Source: Dipylidium caninum
Lineage: Eukaryota; Platyhelminthes; Cestoda; Cyclophyllidea; Dipylidiidae
Direction of reading: 5' to 3'
DNA length: 64,000 nucleotides
Assembly: GCA_017562135.1 (NCBI GenBank)
Contig: QEYB01000338.1
Location: 275,952 to 339,951 of the forward strand
Positions 12,597-23,000 of the stretch are shown piece after piece. Each line of letters starts with the position of its first letter. Positions within the stretch are counted from its first letter, which is position 1. The position numbers were made by a program, and so were the translations under genes. The notes beneath the pieces are model-generated. The model had not been told where the DNA came from and made no database searches. It worked only from the letters and a program-made list of their open reading frames with translations.

Positions 12597-13685
12597 ACAG
12601 GCACCAGAGCCGAAGGAGAAGTGTCTCCATTTCCCGACTGATGGCCAACTCATGGGCTCCAGGCGGAAAGTGGATGTGGGAGCTACAAATAGGCGATGGG
12701 ATGAGCAAAATCCTCTTCGCTATTCGTAGACCAGATTCGGTGAATGTGGTTTGGGTGAGTATAAGTGAGTCGCCTCACACCTCGTCGGAAGCCTTTCCTT
12801 GCATTTCCCGAGCAGGAGCGAACACTGGCCCTGCGGCCACCGGAGGAGCATGCCATGTCTCCAGATGTGCGCCGCTGACATGCGAACACCCTTCGTCAAA
12901 CAGTATCGTCCGCGCCACCTTCGGCCCAACAGACACGGTGGCAACTGGCGTGCCAATGCTGTGCATGTCTGTGATTCGCTCACGTAACTCGTTTGTTGCT
13001 TCTTGCAAGAAGCCATGGCGGCCATGACCGCAGAGGCATTTAGTCACCATCAGGGAAACTGTGTTTCGGGTTGATAGAGCACCTCCCCTTTCGGCGAAGA
13101 AGTGTTAGCTATTTGAAGACGAACTGCAAACTTAGGAAAGCAAAAACGGCTGAGTCGCAGGGAAGTGGGGAGGAGAGGGGATGTGCTCACCGCCTCGAAT
13201 GAAATAGCGCAAATGGAGAGGAATGTTAAGAACCGTGTCAACTGAAAGTGTTTGCCTGCGAAGAAAGGCTGTTGAGAGGACAACGAAAGTCACGCCCAAA
13301 GTGGGGATTTGAGGGGCATGGAAAGTGTGGACGTGAGACATGCGAAATGGACAAAATCGGAGAGACGATTCTCTTCCCCGTCTGCGCAGCAGGCCCCTTT
13401 CTTTGTCTTGCATGGACACTCTTTTCAGATGATTCGCTTTCCTCAGCCGATTGGAGCGCCAACGGAGATGTGCAAGTGCGTGTCTGGCACGGCGATGTTG
13501 GGCCCGCTCCTTCATCACAGCATGCCTCGATACAACTGGCTTCACTTGGGGAGAAGTAGCGGCACTCCGCGCATTACCCAACACCACGTACGTGGGGTGG
13601 CACTCTCGCAACCAATTTGGGTCGGCCACCACGACTCCACTCCCACCGTGGTGAATAATTTCGTCAACCGCGCCGATCTCCTCCT

Positions 13686-13735
13686 CTCAACTCAACTCAA
13701 CGCAACGCAACGCAACGCAACTCAACTCACCTCAA
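13686..13735 (+). repeat. Ten-unit CTCAA/CGCAA array
   Basis: Ten five-base units occur in order: three CTCAA, four CGCAA, then CTCAA, CTCAC and CTCAA. The pattern suggests one mutated unit was itself expanded in the middle of the array. It lies between conserved blocks of repeat copy B. Confidence 0.9.
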
Positions 13736-13812
13736 GGATCGACCACCGACACTCCTACTGGGAGACTGTGGCATCACACTGGCGCCGCGTGGCTCAGAGT
13801 GAAAATGTAGAC

Positions 13813-13860
13813 GAAAGAAGAAGAAGAAGACGAAGAAGAAGAAGAAGAAGAAGAAGAAGG
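13813..13860 (+). repeat. (GAA)n trinucleotide array
   Basis: About fifteen GAA/AAG triplets occur with one CGA interruption. It is a long homopurine tract and continues into G-rich sequence on the right. Copy A has only a short GAGGAAGAAGAGAAG at the matching place. Confidence 0.9.
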
Positions 13861-13890
13861 AGGTGGGATGGAGTGGGATGGGGGGGGTGT

Positions 13891-13936
13891 GGTGAGGTGT
13901 GGTGAGGTGAGGTGAGGTGAGATGAGGTGAGGTGAA
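13891..13936 (+). repeat. (GGTGA)n array
   Basis: About nine five-base GGTGA units with GGTGT and GATGA variants occur here. The surrounding 13861-13920 contains no C at all on the plus strand. Confidence 0.9.
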
Positions 13937-14280
13937 GGATTGGCTATTGGTGGTGCGTGGGGTGACAGAATGTCAGATGGGAGAATTCGACGGGGCTGGA
14001 GGAAAGAGTGATTTGCTGACAGCACACAAGCGTCTTCGTCAAGGAAACTCCGTTGAGAGCCTCACTAGTTTGTCCAGCTGATAGCATGGAAAGCGGTGTA
14101 GTGACAAGCACGAAATGTGGACTGTGATGGTTGAGGCGAATGAAGGATGGCAAGCGAGGGTTGTAGTGAGCGGCAACTCGCATCCAAGTGATGCGCCGAG
14201 ATGTGCGTGGTCGTAAGTCTGTGGCAGAACTCAAGCACCAAATGGAGCTATGTGAGACATCGTGCGATGGAATGAAGTAG

Positions 14281-16700
14281 GTTCGCGGTCGAGCCGGTGG
14301 GTAGGGGAACCAGAAAATCATTGGCACTGGTTCTCTGTTTGCTCAGGAAGCAATGAGAGGGACGCAAACTCTTCGAGGCGTTGCTAAACTCTTCACATCA
14401 CATGGAAATTCCTTCAGCTGCATTTCGGTCTAGCGTAGGTTAGAATAGTATTCGGAGGTTCACGGAAGGAGAATAAATTCCTCGACCTGAGGGACAACAT
14501 GCGGCAGATGAGACCATAATACTCGACTGGGGGAATCGTCTCAACAATTGGCTGCTTCTTTGCAATTTCCAAACTTCCCAACTTCCCTGAGATTACCAAA
14601 TCAGTGCTTAAACACACACAGCTCCGTTTCCATCTCAACAGAACGCACCCACTTGGGGCAAAATCGTGCATTGTTGCACACGAGCGTTCATGAACTGGTG
14701 CAACATCTGCGAATGCCGGCTTGAAGGGCTTCAAGAGGAAACTCTCTTGAGCACCTGAATAAGGAGAGCGACGACAGATTCCTCTCCTCTCAATCGACAT
14801 ATCTCTTTGTGCACCTCCTTTCGCGTGTATGGCAATCGCGTGCTTTCAACTGTGGCAGCGGTCAACCGAACACAAAGTGGCCTTTAAACGAGTTCAGAGG
14901 AAGTGCCTTGTGGGTCTGAGAGAGTTTGTCGCCACAGCGTTTCCTAGCCTTCTTCCCACCCACTCCCTGTTCGTCGTCACGCGTGAATAAATAGAATGCA
15001 CGAGGGTTTTCGCCACCGAAAAAAACAAGAAAATCTTGTTTCGTGAGGAAAAAGCGGAGGACATTTACTTCAGCACTTCGAGTAGGGCTTTTTGCTGCTA
15101 CATGAAATTTGATATGTGACGTGTGGGAGAGATGTGGAGTTGCATCCACCTCCATATCGGAATGGCAGTAAGTCGCTGCCACACGATGCTCACCAAATGC
15201 CTCCGAGGAGTGATGGGGCGAACCTACTTTGGAAAGAGTGGTGTGGACTGCAGTCCGCACTCGGCGTTGGCAGCGCCCACCACGCTCACCACACTCACCA
15301 CGCTCACCACGTTCACGCGTCGCATCAGGGGTTGAAGCCGCCACAATGGCGAAGAGGAGGCGGTGGCCTGACCGAAATACGGTTTCGCGAATTGGGGGAA
15401 GGGGGGAGGAGGGTGGCAGGAAGGACGTGCAGATAGGCGGGTCGCCTGTCTTCGGCACTGAATTATTAATGCTTGAGTCTGTCCAGGTGCGTGCGTGGAT
15501 GAGTGCGTACGAATGGGTACGAAAGGGTACTTTTGCGGTTGGAGAAGCGTTCCACAGTGACGTGTTGTATGTGCGGTGTGGGAGGAAAACACGCTGCAGT
15601 GGATACTCTTTGGTGCGTCTGTGAGGGCGGATTATTCACGTGAACAAGTTCTCCAAAGAGCTGCGGACAAGGAAGCAGACGCAAAGGGAAAGCTGTTCGA
15701 GAGTGTGTGGTGAGCCCCCTTTCCTTTGTCTGCCTACCAAACCACTGGGTCTTGCAGTTGTGCATTGCTCTGTATGAATGGCGAAATGTTGTGGCGCGAT
15801 GCAGTGGTCGGTGTGGGTCTTTGCCCAGATTACCCCGAGGAGAAGAGATCTGGCGCCAAGGGTGCTGAATGGCAAGAGCTCTTACTGGAGAAGCACGATG
15901 TTTCCGACAATATCCGGTGCTCGATGGCAACCACATTGTGCTCTCCTCTGGGGCAGTACTGTGGCAGAGCAGAGAACGGACGCTTTGCGTGCAGTCCTCA
16001 GGGAGATGGTGGCACTTCTCGCCTTCACCCCGCGAAGCTGTCCTCCTGCCCGGCCACCTTCGCTAAGCCCATCTCCGCGCCGGCTTGGGATCAGTGAAGG
16101 GGGCACGATAACTGGGGCGTGATGAGGTTCAGGCATGGGAAGCGGATTCGTAAATGGGACGGCAACTCGATCCCATTTCCTTTCCTCTTGATGCGCTTGC
16201 GTGACCACTGGGGGATAAGGACGAATATGTCCTCCATAGTCACGCTTTCCTCCAACATGAGGTGGGAGATAAGTGTCCTTTCGATTTCACGCGAACAAAC
16301 ACGATGACTTTCCTTTCATGAGGCTAGTGTAGGTCATAAGCCCTAGATGAGGTGAACTCGAAGCTTATTTGAAGCGACGGACACATGCCTCGTTGACAAT
16401 GGCGTAGCCTGTTGGTGGGGGGAACAAAGAGAGGAAAGTGAGAGCAACCTCTCTCCATCTTCATCTGCACCGTGCAAGAGTCTCATTGGAGCCGTGTTTT
16501 CGTGGAGGGGAAGGCGGGCGGGACGTGGAGAACAAGAGATAGCCATAGAGTTAACGCTATGGGTGTCTCTAACAGCCCTTCCCTACCCAGTGGACGTTTT
16601 CACAAGTTCGTGGAGCAGTTGGAGGAGAGAGCATCGCGCCATTAAGTTGTCCTTGGTATTGTGGTCGTTGTCGGAGACGGCGGCACCCTGGTGGATGGAT
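14281..16700. other. Repeat-region tail without genes
   Basis: Composition is close to that of the preceding block and includes the 9-bp tandem at 15278-15313. Overlapping open frames of 100-200 codons occur on both strands around 14.9-16.1 kb. They lack domains, signal peptides or splice-consistent boundaries, and their length reflects the higher GC content. Confidence 0.45.
15278..15313 (+). repeat. 9-bp tandem repeat, four copies
   Basis: Four units of CACCACGCT or its variants CACCACACT and CACCACGTT lie in tandem. On the minus strand, read as codons, they give a VVSVVSVVS-type peptide, which I do not take as coding. Confidence 0.9.
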
Positions 16701-19570
16701 AATTAATGAAATAGTGACCACCAAAAGGTCTCCGTTGGCTGGCAGTTGCACCATTAGTATTAACTAAACCCAACATTTCAATACGCAGCCCCATTCTGGG
16801 ACGAAGTGCCTTGTCAAATCACGTACCACGGAATATACATTTCCTTTGGTGTAACTTTTGGTTTCTCCAAGTATTACATAACCTGGATCCATCACTACGG
16901 CAAAATGTAACGTACACCTTCTGTATCCAACTGTCCTCCTGAGAGCGAGTTCTTTTCGACTGCGCAAGGTGCAGCTGCTCATCACCGAAGCCTTGATAAA
17001 GTAACTATGTGGCATTACTGTTTCCTAAATTAAGTTATGACACCTCTTAAGGGATCTAAATTGCACACGACAATTGCACGAAATATGCTTTTAAAAAGGC
17101 ATGTTCCCAATTTCATTGTCACATACACATACATACACATACGCACGTGATAAAAGAGACCAAAGAGGGCGGGTCTCAAGGGAGGCTAGGGGAAGTGGAG
17201 AAAAATTAAGATTTACAGTTGAAGCCAATTTGGGGAGATGGGGGTGTGTACAAAAGCGACTCTCGAGGACTCCCCAGACTATTTTTCTCAGCGGAGAAAT
17301 CCAGCAGACGACTACGAAAAATTCAACGTGTGGATGTTGTTGTTTGCCGACGAGTTCAGCCGAGACATTCACCTGTGGGCAAATGAATAAATGTAACAAC
17401 GTAGGCCATTTTCAAGCCTGAGAGGAGAAAGTGTCTAAGACCATTCAGCCAGCGAAGACTATCTATTTTAACATTCTCAAGTGCAACAAATTTTCCCACG
17501 TCATAGAATAGACCGCAATTGTAGACTTTGAAACTTGCACATCCCAAATCTCAGCCAAAGCGGTCGCGCCAACATCTGAGAAACCACACATAGCAACATG
17601 CATAACAGAATAACACGGGCATTACGACATTTCCCAGTCCGTATAGCTCACAGTCTTTTCTGCAGTTAACCATATTCCTCCCGATAACGTAAATTTGAGG
17701 TAGTTGAGACACTTTCCTTATTGCTATCCTCAAGATGTAAAGCGGCCTTAAAATCATAATGCTGAAAGGGAAAGGTTTGTTAAGGCCTGAATTTCTCGTT
17801 AATTTGTCACGGATTCCAATCTCCTATGTGTTAATTGCTAATCTTTAAAGAGTCGACGATGCTTCTAAACTCAAATTTTTCAAGCGGTTGTTGTGCGCTG
17901 TAATAAATGAAATTCCTCTCAGTGTCCTTATCCCAAGACGTCTAAAAATATCACTTCTGTCAAGAAGCAACCCTCTTCCCGTGTGGATGATATCTCGTTA
18001 ACTGAAATGGGCTCCGTATATGATACCGAATCGAGGGCTACTTCTTGTTACCTCCTGTTTAGAGTGCGGAGTAGTAAAAACCCTAGGCCGCTTCAAGAGA
18101 TTTGATACACCAGACCCTGTGCACAAACGAAATCATCTCCAAACTGACGTTATGTTCTCACTCATATAAAAGTAACATTTTCCTAAGATGTTACAAAATT
18201 ACCCATCGAAATCTGGATAAGAGCATTTTCTGTCAATGCATCTTAATCATTCAGGACGGCTTCTCAATTGGCAAATTAACCCAGAAGTTGAACTATTCAG
18301 TAGATGATATCATGGGGAACAAAGGTTCCTCTGAAAAAACCCTTTCACCCACATTCAATTCCGTCCTGCTATGGACTAGGCAAGCTTCTCCTACTCAGGG
18401 GGCAGGACGGTGGTAATAACATCGTTTCGGTGAGAAAGGAGAAGGACAAAGACTAGTAGTGGAGACTCAGACGCCTTATTTATGAGCTGTGTGTGTGTGT
18501 GTGTGATTATGGAGCCAAGTTAATGAGTTGCTCTCATTGTTTTTTTATTCTTAGAGTTCACCTCGCTAATGGATACGACAAAAAACATGCAAGTAATGGA
18601 TAAAAAACGATAGAATAATCGTTTGTTTTAAGTGAGGAACAACTTTCTCAATAATAACTTAGCTTAAAATCACTCTCCAATTAACTTGGGCCATCCTCCA
18701 AAACAGGAGGATATGAAAAGTTGAAGGTTCAACGAACCGCCTGTACCATTACTTGTTAAATTCAAAAGGATTCGCACCGACGCTTTTGCTAAGCCAGAAA
18801 GACATTCTCCCCTCCCTTTTCATCTTCACATCGAAATAAAGTTCACAAAATATGGCAAATTAGGGTGCCAAGTGAAGCATTTACCGACTTCTCAATTACC
18901 CATCCTTTATTGTTTAATGTGTGAGGACATGGGCGCAAATTAGTTTGCATGCTATTCTGCACGGGGACCTTTCCCGTCGATCCTTATGGGAAGAGAAGAC
19001 GCTGAAAGGATGCTCCCACTTTCAATTGAGTCGTAACAGGTCACGAGGGCAACTTTGGTTTGGGGTAACTGGTGTGCTTTTGGTGTTGAACGATACCGTC
19101 CACACAAAGGTAGCCAGTTTGGCAGACCAAACTGGTCATACGACATGTACTGACATGAATAATTACCGCTCCTCCCGGCTTCTACCCTTGCCAAAGGCTG
19201 ACCCACATCGGCCGGAAACGGTCGTCTACCTCCTCTTTAAAATCCTCAAACCTGCTTTTGGCAAAGCCGATTTCATATTCGCTTTACAGTGGACAGGTGA
19301 TAATTCTTTGTGGGGATATCCCAGTCCAGAATGAATGTTACCGCTTATTTCAAAAGTAGGATCAGTCTTGCAAAGATCTCCAAGTGCTTTGGTAAAATAA
19401 CCTTGCGTGATGGCTGCTGGAAATGGCGAACCGAGTTGGCGGGAAAAAAATTGTACACAGAAACCAAGAAAGTATCGCCTCATACTGATTTGTTAAGCAG
19501 GAAGATTTACAAATAACGCTTGTAAAAGGCCTGGCTAACTTCCCTGGTAGGAGATTTCAAGGAAATTACA
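16701..19570. other. Intergenic stretch downstream of the protocadherin
   Basis: No supported gene. A CA/CATA-rich tract lies at about 17120-17146 and a (GT)8 run at 18489-18505. The composition returns to the AT-rich background. Confidence 0.5.
18489..18505 (+). repeat. (GT)8 dinucleotide run
   Basis: A perfect GT dinucleotide microsatellite of about eight units. Confidence 0.9.
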
Positions 19571-19576
19571 TTTATT
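19571..19576 (-). terminator. Polyadenylation signal AATAAA
   Basis: On the minus strand AATAAA lies 54 bases past the TAA stop of the protocadherin. This would give a short 3' UTR of roughly 70-90 bases if cleavage follows at the usual 10-30 bases. It is the first canonical signal after the stop. Confidence 0.6.
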
Positions 19577-19630
19577 CTAGCGTAGCATTGCTATACTATC
19601 CATGAATAAGAAAGCGTCGACTTAGAAAGT

Positions 19631-20047
19631 TTAAAATAAAATACAAGAGCGTATGACGAAAACAATCAACGAACCGGTAGAAGGGACGTGCTCGTCTTGC
19701 AGACCGATGCCACCGCCACCAACGCTAATACCATTTCCAAGGAAGGTGGAAGGCGTCTGCAGAGTGCCAGAATTGTGGCAGAAGAAGGTGGAGGTGTTGG
19801 ACATTGGGAGGCAATCAGAACTCCCGTTGCAGTGGATTACACGAGTTGGCGGAGGTTCGTCTTCGCTCACACCCCGCCCCGAATCGGCAGAACCGCCTTC
19901 AAATTGCTCGGAGGAGGCGAGAGGATGGTGGTGAGAGGGGTGTGGATGACCTGTAGCTCCATAACGGCCTGACGAAGACTCAGGAAGCTCAAAGATCTCT
20001 TCGCCGTTGCCCCGACCAGGGTAAAGAAACTCAGGGGGACCTGATAT
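19631..20047 (-). CDS. Protocadherin exon 5: C-terminal tail and stop
   Basis: The acceptor CGCCCCTGCAG precedes ATATCAGG, continuing in phase 0 from exon 4. The exon encodes residues 1045-1182: a Gly/Ser/Pro/His-rich, disordered-looking tail with an ADSGRGVSEDEPP motif at about 1098-1110. DSGRG-type motifs are known in cytoplasmic tails of delta protocadherins (from memory). The protein ends RSCILF and TAA. The upstream part of the same open frame (to 20320) is read as intron because it lacks cadherin-tail character and precedes the acceptor. The exon 4-5 link spans a 2.6-kb intron and is inferred from phase and the motif; no transcript confirms it. Confidence 0.75.
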   Translation of the reverse strand: MSGPPEFLYPGRGNGEEIFELPESSSGRYGATGHPHPSHHHPLASSEQFEGGSADSGRGVSEDEPPPTRVIHCNGSSDCLPMSNTSTFFCHNSGTLQTPSTFLGNGISVGGGGIGLQDEHVPSTGSLIVFVIRSCILF

Positions 20048-23000
20048 CTGCAGGGGCGTAGAAAATTGGTTTGGCTTAGCAATATTTTTGCGGTTTAATT
20101 CTATAGCGACTCCCGCGTCTTTTGGCTGAGAGCTGCACCAATAAACTACAGAGAAACTTCTCAAACGACGCGGTGAGACCCGTTTTAAATCATCCCAATG
20201 TTTCCATGGGTGGTTGTTGGGAAAAGGCATCAGATGGGTGCAGAATGGCCTTATTTCTGTTGCATATTCCTCAACGATGTTAAAAATTAGCATATCGCTG
20301 AACAGAGAAACAAACGGCATGTAATCCGCCAGAATACAGTGGAACAGTTGAAAAAGGAGGACGGCAGGGGAGCGACTGTTGGCATGTACGGAATATTTTG
20401 ACCATCATGACGAAGTAAACGCAGTGCCTCCCGATATACTGACTGTCTGATAGCCGAGGAGAAAAATTTATACCAAATAACGAACGAGCTTAGCTTTATT
20501 TCATAAGGTTTCACAGTTCTCTACCCCTTTCATGCAGAAGCTGCCGTGAGAATTAGTGCGCCAGCGGAGTTGGCACACTTTCACTCCCTCACCTTCAAGA
20601 AATCGCAACACCAACATCTCGATTCCCACAGAATGGGCCAGTCTGTATTGTGGGGTTGTGATCTTGGATCCACCAATCCGAGGTCTGGGGAACCCGCAGA
20701 ACGGTCCAGGTGTGCAGTCACGAACGTATGCACTGCGGCCGTGTGCACGACGATGAGTCAAACTTTCGACGGACAGAGGGGTAACGTTGAGTTAAAAATC
20801 GCATTCGGACGCGAACACGGAGAAAGGGGGATGAGGGGGCGGCTAGAGAAGAGATGGTGGAGGAGCCTTCCACTGTGTGCGTATGTGCTTGTATTTTCGG
20901 GCATGAGGGCGACCGTGGGAGGGGTGGAGGAGGATGACTGATCGTGGGTCCCAGACCCCACTCCACCCCTGTGCCTGTCAAAAGCCTCGAAATAATGAGG
21001 ACGAAGGGAGCTGCCATCCACACCTAAGCACAAAAGGCGACTTAATCTGCTTATCATTCGATCGTTTGGCTCCTATTTGCAAGCCCACTTCCACGAAATC
21101 CCCATCCGAATGAGATTAAATAAATTTTATTTAAGAAAGCCGAAGAGTTTTGATCCCTTTGACCAACCGTCAAAACTTTAGAATTCCTACTCAAATGAAA
21201 AGTTGGCCTTTAAATCACGACATTGAAACCCAAACGGACCCGAGTAGCAAGGGTTTCCGAATTAAAATACGAAATTGGAGTTTATTAGGCTTTAAATACT
21301 CCAAATCTGAGTCACGATTATGATGAACCCGAAAAAAGAATAATCGCAGTCAAACGAAGACATGACGTCAAGGCGCGACGAAGCTCACACGCGACAGTAA
21401 TTAAGGTCCGAGAGGTGGAAGAGAAACGGCAACTAGCTGACGTATTCAAGAGGACAAAAAAAATAGTTGAATAGTTGTGAGGGGACTAGATTGCCCAATG
21501 ACGGAAGACGTCTAATTGAGCGTGGGCCCCCTCGTTTCAGGAACGGGGGAACCAAGATCATTTTTCACTCGAGCTGAGGCTAGGTTGGGTGACGCTTGCC
21601 AGATGGCAACCACAAATCACTGAATATAGCCGGCCTACCCGGACAGAGGAGTTACAAATACCGTGGGCTCAAATGGGCGGGTGGGTGTGGGACAATTCGC
21701 CCCTAGAAGCCTCGGACGCCTCTTCCAACGTCCCCCATATGGCTGAGATGAATCCTGAAACCGTCAAAATGCTGGTCGCTCATTCCCTACGATAGGCAGT
21801 GAAATAGTTCGTCAATCCTGGATCTCCACTTTTGGGGTTAGTCTACATTCCGCAGGGAGAAACAGCGGATCCCTGCAGTAAGTGCTGGGGTATAGCGATT
21901 CGCAAATAAAGCAGAAGGATTTTGTTGACCACTTCATCTTTTCACATACCTCTTGGAGGTTTTCGATATACACGCCGAACATTGATAGTAATAGCGTCCC
22001 TTCAAATTCGAGGCTTTGGCGAGTCAAGGGCTTTGTGGAATCAGGTGGGAGGAAACAGGGGACATTATCGCTGTGCTTCACCTCATATGGTACCATAAGC
22101 CATCTAGAACTAGAAGGCTCTTATCAGTAGCTTTAAATGGAAAAAAAGTGTTCAGAAGAGCTTTCTGTGATTACGTGACTCTTTTATGCCGTTATTTTCA
22201 ACCTGGTGGACCGTAATAAAGGGACCATCGTCGGCGGAGGACACCGACAGACCCACCGCCATGGACAAAAAAGGCTTAGAGGCACGTAGTCGAATACGTC
22301 TCAATGGGATCCTATAAATGTAGAAATTGACGTAAAACTCGACAACTGCATTTAAGCAGATTGATTAAACGAAATTTTAAGCAAATGCTTTCCTTACATA
22401 ATGCTTGTGAGAGCCGACATTTATTTCACTTGATTAAGTGATTAGCAATGACAACTTGCGTCTTATCGAGGAGCCTCCAGAAATTCTACGTCGAAGTACG
22501 TTAATACTCAGAGATTCAAGGACCATACTCGATTTAAAGGGATGTGTATGACGAAATTTTCAAAAATAATCTGCAAACGTGGCTGCGCAAAGCGGTAAAG
22601 TGCAGTCCCGTAGGGAGATAAGATTTGCACCAAAACTACCCGCCTTTTCTGAGCAACCACTGCGATTTTGGTTGAATACCTACCTGTCTGAATTTGAGCA
22701 TCCCCTGTAGTGTCTGGGTGGGGCCGGGATTTCCTGAGGACGTAGTGGGCAACGGGCCGGCGGAATCACAGGTGTTGTAGGTCACTGGATGGTAGGTGCT
22801 GACTAGTCGCACTCCCGGAGAGGAGCCAGATCCGACCTCACTTGTAGCAAATGACAAGTAAGCCGCTGTTACTGCGTTCCCGCCCATGCCCGTGGGTTCC
22901 ACTTCCAGGAACCTCACTTGGTCGTCACCTTGAGTGCTGCTTGTCGCTAGGCCATAGGGAGCGTAGAATTCTGTCACGCCTATGTCAGTGATCGGACAAT

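Larger units (their letters stand above)
7841..13534. other. Repeat-rich, plus-strand G-rich region without genes
   Basis: No open frame here shows a family signature. From about 9.4 kb the plus strand is visibly richer in G than C and full of short tandem repeats, listed separately. Several phrases (for example around 12.9 and 15.9 kb) loosely recall the A/B repeat family, but the matches are too short to call further copies. Confidence 0.5.
13535..14280 (+). repeat. Dispersed repeat, copy B, with microsatellite gains
   Basis: This is the second copy of the repeat at 7170-7840, in the same orientation. Conserved blocks include GGCTTCACTTGGGGA near 13540, ACTCCACTCCCACCGTGGTG near 13630, CACACTGGCGCCGCGTGGCT near 13776 and TGTGGACTG near 14118. 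Between these blocks copy B carries a CTCAA/CGCAA array, a GAA array and a GGTGA array that are absent or minimal in copy A. This accounts for its extra length. Ends are approximate. Confidence 0.7.

Noticed and set aside
12438..13632. Many overlapping open frames on both strands
   Set aside because: They arise from GC-rich sequence and the (CCACG)8 array. None has a domain, a signal peptide or splice-consistent ends.
10472..15313. Spaced repeats as a possible CRISPR array
   Set aside because: The repeats are contiguous short tandem arrays without unique spacers, and the window is animal-type DNA with spliced genes.
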